Positions 10,954-22,961 of a DNA stretch of 64,000 nucleotides are shown here, in pieces. The stretch's first letter is position 1. Each line of letters opens with the position of its first letter. The position numbers were made by a program, and so were the translations under genes. Under the pieces are notes generated by a model, which worked only from the letters and a program-made list of their open reading frames with translations, searched no databases and had not been told where the DNA came from. The DNA is taken from assembly GCA_026874595.1 (NCBI GenBank), contig CM049316.1, forward strand, positions 32,533,339 through 32,597,338, given 5' to 3'. Source of the stretch: Sipunculus nudus. Taxonomy: Eukaryota > Annelida > Sipuncula > Golfingiida > Sipunculidae.

Positions 10954-11763
10954 ACTAGGGACCCATGGGTCTCAACGCTCAGTTGAATTTGTCTATAAGG
11001 ATATTTTTAAAGAAATTTTTCAGAATGACAGTCCTGTGACCTTAACCAATGACCTTGTGACCAAAAAATCTTAGAACTTAATATCCTTGAACTTGCAGCA
11101 GTAGGATTATTGTAACAATCTTTTAAAAAGTGACCTTGACCTCTGACCAGATAATCTCAAATTCTACAGGTTTCCTCACCTTATGCAAGTAAGCCATTTG
11201 TGAAAGTTGGAAAGTTCAGGATGAAAAGTTTGATTTACAGTTCATCCACAATCTTTTAAAAGATGTGGCTCCTGTGACCTTCAACTTAGATTGGTGGACC
11301 CTGTTTATCAAAATGAATTTACTTATGTGGTTGGTCATTATTAAATCAAGTTTGAAGCCAGTTTATTTTTAGTAAATAAATAGAAAAATATTTGTTAAAA
11401 TAGAAAAAATACAGGTGGCGCCACCACGTTTCAGGAACTGACAAAATTAGTCATGGTCAATCTTCAAAGCAACATTCATGACAAACCATACATTAATTAT
11501 CAAGATATTGGAGGTTTTGTATCAAATTTCTTACTATTCTGGGGGGTACTTTCAAGCCCTGTAGCTCAAAGGATATAGGTCTCAGTGACCTAATTTCAGG
11601 TTTCCAAGTAGATTTTTTATTGAACTCCCTGGATTATCACTAAGAAGTTTCTAGGACCAGCTGTTACAATTTGTGCCCTGCTAACGGATGGCCGAATATC
11701 CGTATGGACGACGGACAAAGCGCCTTTCCTACACCTCAGTTGACTTACAGTCAGCTGAGCTAA
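10954..11763 (+). mobile_element. Family I element, ~0.8 kb
   Basis: It begins ACTAGGGACCCATGGGTCTC, followed by the subterminal motif CGCTCAGTTGA, and ends in the terminal hairpin at 11732-11762, whose last arm is TCAGCTGAGC. It holds one ~340 bp monomer that opens with ACAGGTGGCGCCACCA (11411) and includes CTGGGGGGTACTTT. GACGACGGAC precedes the hairpin. No coding capacity. Confidence 0.65.
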
Positions 11764-12110
11764 AAATGATTGTAGCTGGCACCACCAGTCTTGTATACAA
11801 CAAAGCTATCAGAAATATATATATATACCCCTCCTGAGAAATAAGCAGGGACACACACTGTGCAAAAATTATTGAAGGTGGCACCACCAGTCTTGTATAC
11901 GACAAAGCTATTCGATTGGTATAAATATGCCCAATTTCAGGATGATATATCAAATTTCTCTATAGAAATAAGCAGGCACAAAAGTCACACACTGTGCAAA
12001 AGTCACTGTAGGTGGTGACACCTGTCTTGTGAACGAGAAACCCATCAAAGACACATAGACAGGTCAAAATATCAGGCCAATACATCAAACTTACCTTAAG
12101 TCTGATGCAT
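11764..12110 (+). repeat. Array of ~115 bp units starting at GGTGGCACCACC
   Basis: Units beginning at about 11777, 11878 and 12011 read GGTGGCACCACCAGTCTTGT or close variants. They continue through CAAAGCTAT, a CAATTTCAGG-like motif and ACACTGTGCAAAA. They resemble the half-units of the 16.8-18.1 kb array (family IV type). Confidence 0.6.
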
Positions 12111-12540
12111 GGGGCTGACCTGGTTTAGGTGAGAAAGGCAGTTGCCCCGAGTGAACTGTGACAAATTTGCTTGCTCAGGCTACTGCACTGAGTGAACTCA
12201 TTACCTGCACCTGGCTAGGCTGGGTGAACTTTTGACCTGTACCTGGCTGCACTGAGTGAACTCTTGACCTGTTGCCTAATCTAATACAGTTGGCAGTCTG
12301 CCAAAGCTATAAATAGATTGGCTCCACATTCAGCCCTGAGAGGCATGACACCCATGAGGTGATCACATGGTGCCCATGAGGTGTTCACATGTCACCCATG
12401 AGGGGATCACATGCCTTGTGCTTGGCTGGACTGACTGAACTCTTGACCTATATCTGGCTGCACTGAATGAACTCTTGATCTATTGCCAAATCTGAAACAG
12501 TTGGCAGTTTGTTAACCTATTTAAATATACAGACACAATC
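12111..12540 (+). repeat. Degenerate short tandem repeats
   Basis: Two patterns alternate here. CTGAGTGAACTCTTGACCTG recurs with variants between 12150 and 12480. CACCCATGAGGTGATCACATG occurs three times between about 12348 and 12412. Nothing suggests coding. Confidence 0.6.
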
Positions 12541-14345
12541 TTAGCCTGTTGGCAAATCTGTTTACACATACTGAAAGACTTCGGCTAAAATGCATTTTTT
12601 CAAGCTGACATATTCATAAACTTTTTATCAAAATATCTAGAATAATAAAAGATGCAGTTTTTTCATAAATAAGCTGAATCCCACAACATCTGATATATGA
12701 CAGATTATTGCATAAAATCTGGGGATGGTAGTTCCTGCTATTCTGAGAAATTATGGGTTAATGTACAGATGACCAATGACCCCCATACAAAAAAAGGTCA
12801 TTGCAGGTGACCACCAATACCTGAATTTCATATATGGCTCATGTGACCAACACTAGCAGAAAATTTGATGATGATAGCTCCGGCCATTTCTGAGATTGTC
12901 ATTTTAGTATGCTTTTTCGGACAGATGACTAGGTTCAACTTCCTGTAATTCGGCAAAAATTCATAAACTTGAACCATTTGAACTAACTTGAGAGAGATGA
13001 TATAAAAGATTATTTCTGTGAAATATTGAACAAATTGGCTTGACAGTTTCGGAGGAGAAGATTTTTTAAGGTTTTTTAGTGTTTTCTCTATAAAATCTGA
13101 GAAAATGCAGATTTTTTCAGATGGCTAATTTTTTGCATTAAATTTCATGATGCTAGCTCCAGTCAATCCAATAGTATGAGTTAACGTATACCTGTGATTG
13201 TAAACATTGCCTGGCAAATATCTAAAATCATAAATATACATTTTTTAAAAGTTTTTAAAAAACATTCTTGTCAATATTAACCAAAGATAACCTGAAATCT
13301 AAATGTCTGGAGGCATGATGTAACGGATGCTGATAAACCAGGCTAGATGTATCTGCTTAACACAGCTAACATATATGGTAAAATGACTCAATTCAATCTT
13401 TATTATTTAGCCTAAATTCATTCTTTGGAACCATAAAAGACAATTAATTATAATAAGAATTATTCAGGGGATTATTCTTGTAAAATATAAAACACATTGG
13501 CCTCAGTGGCATCAGTCAAAAAACGTTTTGCAGGTTTATAACTCATATGGGAAAATAAAGCAAACTGCTAAGTTAAGCTTCCCATAACTCAGCCAAAAAT
13601 CACTGAACCAAAACCATTTGAACAAATTTGAATTATCAACATCTAAGGATTATTAATGTGTGAGATTTAAGAATTTGGCCCAGTGGTTTTTGAGAAGAAA
13701 TCTTTGTAGCCACTGAGCTATAATGGGCTGTTATGGCATATGACTAAATTCAGCTTCCCATAACTCAGCCAAAAGTCACTGAACTGAGACCATTTGAACA
13801 AACTTCAGAAAGCACTACCCTAGGATCATTTCTGTGCGATATTAAACAATTTGGCCATATGGTTTCAGAGAAGAAGCTTTTTGTAGCTGTCAGTATGATA
13901 TGGGCACTAATGACCCCCTTACAAAAAAAGGCCGATGCAGGTGGTGCAACCAATACCTCAATTTCAGTTATGACTCATGTGGCCAACATTAGCAAAAAAT
14001 TTGGTGATGATAGCTCCAGCCGTTTCTAAGATTGTAATTTTAGTATGCTTTTTTGGACAGATGACTAAGTTCAACTACCTATAACTCGACCAAAAATCAC
14101 CGAACTTAAATCATCCGAACAAACTTGAGAAAGATTGTTCCAGGGATCATTTCTGTGAAATATTGGAAAATTTTACTGAACAGTTTCGGAGAAGATTTTT
14201 AAAGCTTTTTGGCTTTTTCCCTATAAAATCTAAGAAAATGCAGCTAGAAAAAAAAAAAAAATTTCATGATGCTAACTCTTGCCGTTTTTAAGATAGTATA
14301 GGTTAACGTACAGACGACGGACGACGCCACACCATCGCATAAGCT
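12541..14345 (+). repeat. Family III monomer array with 3' end
   Basis: Degenerate ~450 bp units contain GGACAGATGACTA, ACTCGACCAAAAATCACCGA, TTTCTGTGAAATATTGGA and TTTCCCTATAAAATCTAAGA. The palindrome-derived start survives as GCAGGTGGTGCAACC near 13936. The array ends at about 14345 with GACGACGGACGACG, GCATAAGCTCACAGGTTCAC and then CTAAAA. Copies in the same orientation lie at 18140-19400, 23790-24190 and 27243-27900. Confidence 0.65.
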
Positions 14346-14361
14346 CACAGGTTCACTAAAA

Positions 14362-14668
14362 AAGGTATGGTTCTCAGGCACTTTTTTTTCAGAAATCAAT
14401 GCTGGCGGGTGCTTTTTTTATTTCAATTTTTTTGGTATGTTTCGATAAAAATTTCCAATGATAAGGGAAAAGCATGAAAATTACAGTTTTATTTTGCTAA
14501 ATAAGTAAAAGCACAACAAAACAAAGGAAATTGTTTGGTTTTATCTTCATGAAAGAAATGTCAGAGCGGCAGCAGCTCGAAATTTGAAAGTTTTAATTGA
14601 AAATCAAAATAAAAATTTTTGATGCGGGGGTTTAAATTGATGCGGGCGGTGCCTGAGAACCACACCTT
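14362..14668. mobile_element. MITE, GGTATGGTTCTCAGGCAC family, copy 1
   Basis: The termini AAGGTATGGTTCTCAGGCAC and GTGCCTGAGAACCACACCTT are inverted repeats of about 20 bp around 307 bp. A second copy at 41768-42107 is in the opposite orientation: the TTTCAGAAATCA motif next to the left end here is next to the right end there. No reliable target duplication. No coding capacity. Confidence 0.8.
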
Positions 14669-16219
14669 TAACTGTATCGCCAGCCGCCGCCGCAGCTGCC
14701 GCCGCAGAGATTTCTTTTGGACACAATAACTCAAAAAATATTTCACGGATCTTTACCAAACTTGGTATATGTATAGATATGGGTGAGAGGACGACGCCTA
14801 TTTAAAATGAGGTCATGACCTCAACTAGGAGAGTGACCTTGACCTTGAATAGGTTCAATTTTGGGGAAAATCACACAAATTCTTAAATATCTCAAGAAAA
14901 CTTGCATGGATTGATCCCAAAATCAAATTGATCAAAGATCATGGATAGGGTTGTCATGTTCCAGAAACTGGTGGCGCCACCTATTATTCTTTACTTGTTT
15001 TCATGCCGTTTAATATCCCCAAAATTGCTACTTGACAGTACTGTGAGCATTATAGGTCAAAAACTAATGGACAGATTTCTTTCATATTATGCAAATACAT
15101 AGATGTGGGTTATGGGATGATGTTTATTTAAATTGGGGTCATGACTTTTCCTATGAGAGTGGCCTTGACCTTGAATATTGCCATATATGGTGAAAAACAC
15201 ACAAAATCATTAATTTCTCAATAAGGGATGCATGCATTGGTCCAAAAATCAACTTGACCCAAGATCTTGGATAGTAATGTCATGTACCGGAAACAGGTGG
15301 CGCCACCTGTTATTCTTTTACTTGTTTTGTGGCGTTTAAAACCCCATCATTGCCACTTAACAGTACATTTATAACCTGTGAGCATTATAAGTCAAAACTA
15401 ATGGACAGATTTCTTTCATATTATGCATATACATAAACATGGGTTATGGGATGATGTATATATAAATTTGGGTCATGACCTTTCCTATTAGAGTGGCCTT
15501 GACCTTGAATATTGCCATATATGGTGAAAATTACACAAAATCATTAATATCTCAATAAGGGATGCATGCATTGGTCCAAAAATCAACATGTTCGAAGATC
15601 TTGGAAAGTATTGTCATGTACCGGAAACAGGTGGCGCCACCTGTTATTCTTTTACTTGTTTTGTGCCGTTTAATACCCCATCATTGCCATTTATCAGTAC
15701 TGTGAGCATTATAAGTCAAAATCTAATGGACAAATTTCTTTCATATTATGCATATACATAGATATGGGTTATAGGATAATGTTTATTTGAATAGGGGTCA
15801 TGACCTTTCCAATGAGTGGCCTTGACCTTGAATATTGCCATATATGGTGAAAATCACACAAAATCATTAATTTCTCAATAAGGGATGCATTGATTGGTCC
15901 AAAAATCAACTTGACCCAAGATCTTGGATAGTAATGTCATGTACCGGAAACAGGTGGCGCCACCTGTTATTCTTTTACTTGTGAGCATTATAAGTCAAAA
16001 ACTAATGGACAGATTTCTTGCATATACATAGACATGGGTTAGGGGATGATGTATATTGAAATTTGGATCATGACCTTTTCTATGAGAATGACCTTTTCTA
16101 TGAGTGTGGTCTGATATTAATTGTTGCTGAAGATGGGGGGCCTATTCTTAAAGGGGGGGGGGGGGATTAATTGTCTGGCGATACTATGGCACCTGCGGTG
16201 CCAAGAAATATCTAGTTAT
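14669..16219 (-). mobile_element. Family II element with four ~330 bp monomers
   Basis: Read on the minus strand, the 5' end lies at 16219 (AACTAGATATTTCTTGGCAC, then the hairpin GGCACCGCAGGTGCC and the subterminal motif AGTATCGCCAGA). The 3' side ends at about 14669 in a CGG-rich stretch and CTGGCGATAC, one arm of the family II hairpin. Between them are ~330 bp monomers whose boundary carries GGTGGCGCCACC, centred near 14975, 15301, 15635 and 15958. The last three have the perfect 20 bp palindrome AACAGGTGGCGCCACCTGTT. A run of 13 G lies at 16153-16165. The 3' hairpin is incomplete, next to the MITE at 14362-14668. Confidence 0.65.
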
Positions 16220-16412
16220 TTTTGGCCTTACTCTTTGGTTTTAAAGCTCGACTAATCAACAGAGGTCTGTCATGACACTCCCTTTTCCTGCATAGAAACA
16301 AATCAACTATAAAACTAGATATTTTTTTGGCACCGCAGGTGCCACAGTATCCCCAGAAAATTAATTCCCCCCATCCCCTTTAAGAATAGGCCCCTATCTT
16401 CAGCAGCATATA
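16120..16412. repeat. Head-to-head family II 5' ends forming a ~100 bp inverted repeat
   Basis: The left arm (16120-16219) and right arm (16313-16412) are inverted copies with some mismatches. Both contain GAAGATnGGGGGCCTATTCTTAAA, GGGGG runs, ATTAATT, AGTATC-CCAG and GGCACC/GGTGCC, and end in CTAGATAT. About 93 bp separate them. The arrangement is two 5' ends pointing away from a shared centre. Confidence 0.75.
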
Positions 16413-16552
16413 CTGACACTTGGCAAGTGAAGTGGTTTCTTCCATCTATCATCTTGAGAAAGAATATTTTTCACCAAATATGGGGCCACTATGTTGAATC
16501 TCAGGCCAATCGGGCAGATCATTTATCAGAAAAGGGCATTAATTTATTCTAC

Positions 16553-16750
16553 AAACAAGGCCTACAGGCTTAATGCAAACCTGTGCAATGAGATTACACC
16601 AGGTATAATGCTTCAATGCTGGACCATTACTTTTCAAGAACATGTGTAACATGTATATGAACAATGCAAGTACTAAACACTTAGAACAAGAAACAATTAA
16701 ACAAACATCACTGCTGAAATTCTAGCATGGGTGCACACAACACAAAACTA
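16553..16750 (+). repeat. Dispersed repeat, copy 2
   Basis: Same repeat as at 10776-10950. It has extra sequence (AAGAACATGTGTAAC) before the shared TGTATATGAA motif. It ends where the family IV 5' end begins. Confidence 0.75.
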
Positions 16751-18140
16751 GAATATGGGTAGTCAACAAGCCACTTCTTGTATCCGCCAAAATCAGATGT
16801 GTGAAGTGAGGCATGGACTGAGTGGCATGATGAAATAGAGTGAGGTGTATTGCATAATAGCCGGGATGTCTGCAGCTGAAATGTGTATGTCGTGCCAACT
16901 ACCACAAAATCTAGAAAGCTGTCCAAGATGTATAAACATGCAAAATTTTAGGCAGACAAGACAAACCACTACTGAGATATGATTGATTTTAGCCCACGGC
17001 AGACAAACAGACGGACGCTGTGCAAATATGGTGGAAGGTGGCGCCACCACTTTTGTGTATGATTAAGTGCTATGTGAGATCTTTACACATGCAAAATTTC
17101 AGGGGGATATGTCAAACCAGTCCTGAAATATAAGCCTGAGTGTCTGCAGCATATACATAAATGTAGGTGGCGCCACCTGCCACAAAATCGAGAAAGCTAT
17201 CCAAAATGTAATAACATGCAAAATTTTAGGCAGATAAGTCAAACCACTACTGAGATATTAGTGATTTTAGCCCATAGCAGACAAACATACAGACGTTGTG
17301 CAAAAATGGTGGCAGGTGGTGCCATCACTTTTGTGTATGATTAAGAGTTATGTGAGATCTATACACGTACAAAATTTCAGGGGGATATGTCAAACCAGTC
17401 CTGAAATATAAGCCTGAATGTCTGCAGCGTATACATAAATGTAGATGGTGCCCCTTCCATAAAATCGAGAAAGCTATCCAAAATGTATAAACATGCAAAA
17501 TTTTAGGCAGATAAGTCAAACCACTACTGAGATATGTGTGATTTTAGCCCACGGCAGACAAACATAGGGACACTGTGCAAAAATGGTGGCAGGTGGCGCC
17601 ACCAATTTTGTGTATGATCAAGACCTATGTGAGATCTATACACATGCAAAATTTCAGGGGGGATATGTCAAATCAGTCCTGAGATATAAGCCTGAATGTT
17701 TACAGCGTATATACATAAATGTAGGTGGCGCCACCTGCCACAAAACTGAGAAAGCTATCCAAGATGTATAAACCTGCAAAATTTGAAGCAGATATGTCAA
17801 ACAACTGCATTTATGAGTGATTTTATCACATGGCAAACAAACAGACAGACAATGTGCAAAAATGAATGCAGGTGGCGCCACCAGTTTTATGTATGATAAA
17901 GGGATATGGGAGATCTATATACATGCACAATTTTGGCCCAACTGGTAAAATGGTTCCTGAGATATGAGCTTGGATGTCTGCAGCTTAAACATGATGTAGG
18001 TGGCGCCACCTGTCATAAATCAAGAAAGCTGTCCAAGATGTATACACATGCAAAATTTCAGGTCGATAAGTCCAACCAATGCAGAGATATGAGTGTTTTT
18101 ATCCCAAGGCAGATGAACAGATGGACGCTGTGCAAAAATC
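16746..18140 (+). mobile_element. Family IV element with dimeric ~280 bp array, 3' end lost
   Basis: The 5' end ACTAGAATATGGGTAG, then TGTATCCGCCAAAATCAGA, matches the element at 24381. The array follows. Palindrome-type starts lie near 17038, 17165, 17313, 17444, 17592, 17724, 17872 and 17998, so spacing alternates between about 127-132 and 148 bp. Alternate half-units resemble each other most, which defines a ~280 bp dimer. Shared half-unit motifs are CACATGCAAAATTT, AGTCAAACCA and GAGATATGAG. The array runs into family III sequence near 18140 without a family IV hairpin. Confidence 0.7.
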
Positions 18141-19400
18141 TAAGAAAATGCAGTTAAAAAAAATTGATGACTGATGACTGATGACTGATTATTTACAAAA
18201 AATTTGGTGATGCTAGCTCCTGCCATTTTTGATATAGGTATGGTAAACTAGAGACGACCCACGAGCACTGATGCACGACGGACGATGCAGCAACATTGTA
18301 TAAGCTCACAGGTTTGCTAAAAATCCGATAATATTTTTTAGATGACAAATCTTTTGCAAAAAAATTGGTGATGCTGGCTCCTGCCCTATTTGAGGTAGCT
18401 ATGACGCACGACGGAAGACGGACAACGCCACACCATTGCATAAGCTCACAGATTTGCAAAAAATGCAAACCAACTTTTTTCAAACAGCTGAAAGATATAG
18501 TTCCAAAAATCTGGGAAATCTGCGTCTAGACATTGTGTCTAGACGTCTAGATGCTGTGTCTAGACATCTAGACACATTGTCTAGACACCCGCCAGAGCCA
18601 AGTCAGTTGCCATGGTGATGTCTGGACCCCACCTGATGGTACTGTGTGACCTCTTGACTTGGCTGCTGAAATTCAGCATGTTGTCAAATCTGTTTTCAAA
18701 CACAGAAAACCTTTTTCAATTGGCTACAATGCTTTTTTAAAGCTGTATTTAACCAATCTATTCTTATAAAACTGACAGAACCCTACCATAGAATAATTCT
18801 TGTAAAGTTTAAACCAATCAGCTTAACAGTTTCATCAAAAATCAGTGTATAAGCTAGAAGAGTTTAAAATTACATTTTTGCTTGTAAAAACAGATCAATG
18901 TAGGTGGCACCACCAATACCTCAATTTCAGATATGACATATGTGACAAACATTGGTATAACATTTGGTGATTATAGCTCTAGCAGTTTCTGAGATTTTAA
19001 TTTTAGTCTGCTTTTTTGGACAGATGACTTAGTTCAACCTCCTGTAACTCTGCCAAAAATCTCCGAACTGGAACAATTCGAACAAACTTGAGAGAGATTG
19101 TTCCAGGGATCATTTCTGTGAAATATTGGACAATTTGGCTGGACAGTTTTGGAGAAGAAGATTTTTAAAGCTTTTTGGCTTTTTCCCTATAAAATCTAAG
19201 AAAATGCAGCTAGAAAAAAAAAAGTAAATCTGATAGAGTTTTTCAGATGACTGATTATTTGCAAAAAAATTGGTGATGCTAGCTCCTGCTGTTTTTGAGA
19301 TAGCTATGGTTAACGTACAGACAACGCACGACGCACGATGCACGACACACGACGCACGACAGATGACAATGCACCATCACATAAGCTCACAGGTTCGCTA
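18140..19400 (+). repeat. Family III units with several 3' ends
   Basis: Three 3' ends of the type GCATAAGCTCACAGGTTTGC or variants lie near 18318, 18450 and 19390, each after a GACGACGGAC or CACGACGCACGACG run. In between is family III monomer sequence, including GTAGGTGGCACCACCAATAC at about 18899. At 18525-18585 six TCTAGA sites fall within 61 bp. Confidence 0.6.
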
Positions 19401-20655
19401 AAAATAGGAAGGCAGATGGGGCCACCTGTTTGATTAACCAGAACACTTTCCAAGATGGATGGACATGCCAAATTTCAGACCAATACCTTGAACCACTTCG
19501 GAGATATGAGCGATTTCCACTAAAAGCAAAACTATGGATGGACGTCACACATTAATGATTACAGATAGCACCACCAGTCTAGAATATAAGATTGAGGTAT
19601 CCAAGATCAATGGACGTGCACAATTTCAGCCCAATCTGTCCATTAGTTTTAGACTTATAATGCTTACAGTACTGTCAAGTGACCATGATGGGTAATTAAA
19701 AGGCCCAAAAACAAGAAAAGGACAGAAAGTGGTGACACCTGTCTTCCACAGAAGACAAGGCTATCCAAGATCTTCAGTCCATTTGATTTTTTGGACCAAT
19801 CCATGCATCTTTTATTGAAATATTTATTATTTATTGTGTGTTTTGCACCAAATATGGCAATATTCAAGGTCAAGGTCACTCTCATAGGAAAGGTCATGAC
19901 CCCAATTTAAATATATATCATTCCATAACCCATGTCTATGTATATGCATAATATGAAGGAAATCTGTCCATTAGTTTTTGACTTATAATGCGCAAAGTAC
20001 TGTTAAGTGGATAAGATGGGAGTATTAAATGGCACGAAAACAAGAAAAGGATAACAGGTGGCACCACAAGTTTCCGGTACATGACAACACTATCTAAGAT
20101 CTTTAGTCAAGTTGATTTTTGGATCAATCCATGCAAGATTTCTTGAGATATTTAAGAATTTGTGTGATTTTCCCCCTATTTGGACATATTCAAGGTCAAG
20201 GTCACTCCCCTAGTAAAGGTCATGACCCCAATTTAATAATACATCATCCCATAACCCATGTCTTTGTATATGCATAATATGAAAGAAATCTGTCCATAAG
20301 TTTTTTACTTATAATGCAAAAAAGTACTGTTAAGTGGCAATGATAGGGGTATTAAATGGCACAAAAACAAGAAAAGGATAACAAGTGGCACCACCAAATT
20401 CTGGTTCATGACAACACTTTCTAAGATCTTTGGTCAAGTTGATTTTTGGATCAATCCGTGCAAGATTTCTTGAAATATTTAAGAATTTGTGTGTTTTTCC
20501 CCAAACTGGACCTTTTCAAGGTCAAGGTCACTCTCCAAGTAAAGGTCATGACCCCAATTTAAATATACATCATCCCATAACCGATTCTATGTATATGCAT
20601 AATATGAAAGAAATCTGTCCTTTAGTTTTTGACATATAATGTGCAAAATACTGTT
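19400..20655 (+). repeat. Family II monomers, plus orientation, first part
   Basis: A short family IV-like stretch (19400-19620) leads into ~330 bp monomers that are the reverse complement of those at 14.7-16.1 kb. Recognisable motifs are AAGAAAAGGATAACAGGTGG near 20040, CAAGGTCAAGGTCACTC and AAAGGTCATGACCCCAATTT. The array is interrupted at 20655 by the 2.3 kb element and resumes at 22962. Confidence 0.7.
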
Positions 20656-20689
20656 ATGTACCCCTTAGCAAAAAACGAGCTTGCCGCGC

Positions 20690-21385
20690 ATAGTTGCTGC
20701 AAACTTGCTGCAGCTTTGCAGCAACCTTGCAGCAAGGTCACAAATTGCCATGCAAATTAGTTTGCTGCAACCTTGCTGCAGGCTTGCTGCAACCAGTGTT
20801 CCCGCAGCCCTTTTCCTGCAGCCTTCCCGCAGCCCTTTTCCTGCAGCCTTCCCGCAGCCTTTCTCGCCCACTTCCCGCAGCCTTTCTCGCACACTTCCCG
20901 CAGCCCTTTTCCCGCAGCCCTTTTCCCGCAGCCCTTTTCCTGCAGCCTTCTCGCACACTTTCCCGCAGCCTTCTCGCACACTTCCCGCAGCCTCACACAC
21001 TTCCTGCAGCTTCTCGCACACTTTCCCGCAGCCTTCTTGCACACTTTCCCGCAGCTTTCCCGCTCACTTCCTGCAGCCTTGCACACTTCCTGCAGCTTCT
21101 CGCACACTTTCCCGCAGCCTTCTCGCACACTTTCCCGCAGCCTTCTCGCACACTTCCTGAAGCCTGGCACACTTCCTGCAGCTTCTCGCACACTTTCCCG
21201 CAGCCTTCTCGCACACTTTCCCGCAGCTTTCTCGCACACTTCCTGCAGCCTTGCACACTTTCCGGCAGCCTTCTCACACACTTTCCTGCAGCCTTCTCGA
21301 ACACTTCCTGCAGCTTCTCGCACAGTTTCCTGCAGCCTTCTCGCACACTTTCCCGCAGCCTTCTCGCACACTTTCCCACAGCAGG
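20690..21385. repeat. GC-rich minisatellite, ~20-27 bp units
   Basis: Variants of GCAGCCTTCTCGCACACTT plus TCCC repeat about 28 times. All frames on both strands stay open for long stretches (up to 233 codons) because the repeat lacks stops. The resulting Ala/Ser/Phe or Cys/Arg/Lys-rich peptides should not be taken as proteins. Confidence 0.9.
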
Positions 21386-22504
21386 GGCCAATTAGATAGC
21401 AGCTAGCCATGATATGTATAAACAACAGCACGTGGGCTCAGTTATTGTTTACAAGCAGACATGCCATGTCATTAGTCAGTGACTGTCTCTGCTCCAAATA
21501 TAAATGCAGGTACTCAACAGAACAAGCTCTCATGAAACTCCATTTAATTTGCACATACAATTAAACCTTAATCCATAATGGCTTTTAAATATAAACCAAA
21601 CTTAATCAAGCTTTGTTAGAAATTACACCTTGATGAATATGAATCAGAGTACACACTACACAGTCACACAAATCCTGCATGAAGTTGTGTAGCTACATAG
21701 CTGAATAAAAGTTCTGGGTGAGTTTATTGTCAGGCCAAGGACTAGAAACATGAACCACAAAGTGACATTGGGTTACTTCAATATTGTTAGGAATTTCCCA
21801 TTTACTTAGGGTGACATCTATAGACATACGTCAAACAGAATTTAGCAAATCAACTTTAAATGAAGCTTAGCCTAAGTATTTTAAAATTTGTGTGAAGATG
21901 AAAACAAAACCTTATTTAAAGTTACTGTTTCATATTCAAATCAATAAAACTCAAAATGCATTGGAGTTCAATAAATGCATGATATACACGTTAACCACAG
22001 AATTTTATTCATGCTGCCTTTGATATATCTGCCTTCTAGCTTGAATACATCTTTCAATCCCACCATTAATCTTAGTTTTTACTTTTACACAAAATTAAAT
22101 TTAATACAACACTTTCTGTGTAAAAAATTACTTGAGGAAAAATTAATCTTAAAAATCTTATCAGTGCTGGGCTGCCCTTTATCAATGCTTGCTGCGGAAG
22201 CCCTTAGGGTACAAATATGTAGTTCAAACTTACTGGTGGTAGTAACATAACACCCTCTCTTTGTTCCTCCCATCAACTGATTGTATGTTCTAATTAATCC
22301 AATAAGTCCTCTGAACATGCTGGATCTGTTGAATGTTACTCTTACTTGAGCTATTTGGCACAGATCTTCATATTTTTATAAAGAGCTAACAAAGCACTGT
22401 CTTTTCCTAATTTTGCAAAAATGGCTGCTTTTCCCTCCAAAATCAGTTTAGTCAATCACAGCAGGGTTAGACAGGAAAAGTAGGGCAAATAAAACTGTAA
22501 AAGA

Positions 22505-22790
22505 CTGCGGCTAGCCGCAACCCTCCCACAGCCTTCCTGCGCACAGCATCCAGTTGACTCTATGAGACTGCGGCTAGCCGCAACCCTCCCGCAGCCTTCC
22601 TGCGCACAGCATCCAGTTAACTCTATGAGACTGCGGCTAGCCGCAATCCTCCCGCAGCCTTCCTGCGCACACCATCCAGTTAACTCTGTGAGACTGCGGC
22701 AGCCGCAACCCTCCCGCAGCCTTCCTGCACACAGTATTAAAATACTCTATAGGACTGCAGCTAGCCGCGACCCTCCCGCAACCTTCCAGC
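22505..22790. repeat. Four to five tandem copies of a ~60 bp unit
   Basis: The unit GACTGCGGCTAGCCGCAACC followed by CTCCCGCAGCCTTCCTGCGC and a CATCCAGTTAACTCTATGA spacer repeats from 22505. Each carries the palindrome GCGGCTAGCCGC. The last copies are degenerate. Confidence 0.9.
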
Positions 22791-22961
22791 ACACAATTCA
22801 GATTTGCTGCACACTTTCCTGCAGCCTTTGCCAGGCAGCGGGAAGCATGCAGCTAGCTGCAGCCTTCCTGCACTCTCTTCTTGCAGCCTATTTTGGTTTC
22901 TGCTGCTTTGCAGCACGGTTGCAGCAAAGCAGCGGCAAACTTTTCATTTTGCTAAGGGGTG

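Larger units (their letters stand above)
20656..22961. mobile_element. 2.3 kb terminal-inverted-repeat element loaded with GC-rich minisatellites
   Basis: The left end ACCCCTTAGCAAAA with TTGCCGC nearby, and the right end (inverted) CCCCTTAGCAAAATGAAAAG with TTGCCGC nearby, form terminal inverted repeats. They continue imperfectly for about 60 bp through GCTGCAAA-rich sequence. The element interrupts a family II monomer: sequence before 20656 and after 22961 joins into the uninterrupted motif seen near 20320-20345. The interior has a minisatellite block (20690-21385), an AT-rich middle with no recognisable gene (21386-22500) and a second tandem block (22505-22940). Transposase coding was not found, so it is non-autonomous. 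Superfamily unknown. Confidence 0.75.

Noticed and set aside
20665-21431. Overlapping open frames up to 233 codons on both strands, with Cys/Arg-rich or Ser/Phe-rich repeats
   Set aside because: They are translations of a stop-free GC-rich minisatellite. All frames are open together, there is no domain, and a true gene would not be open on both strands.
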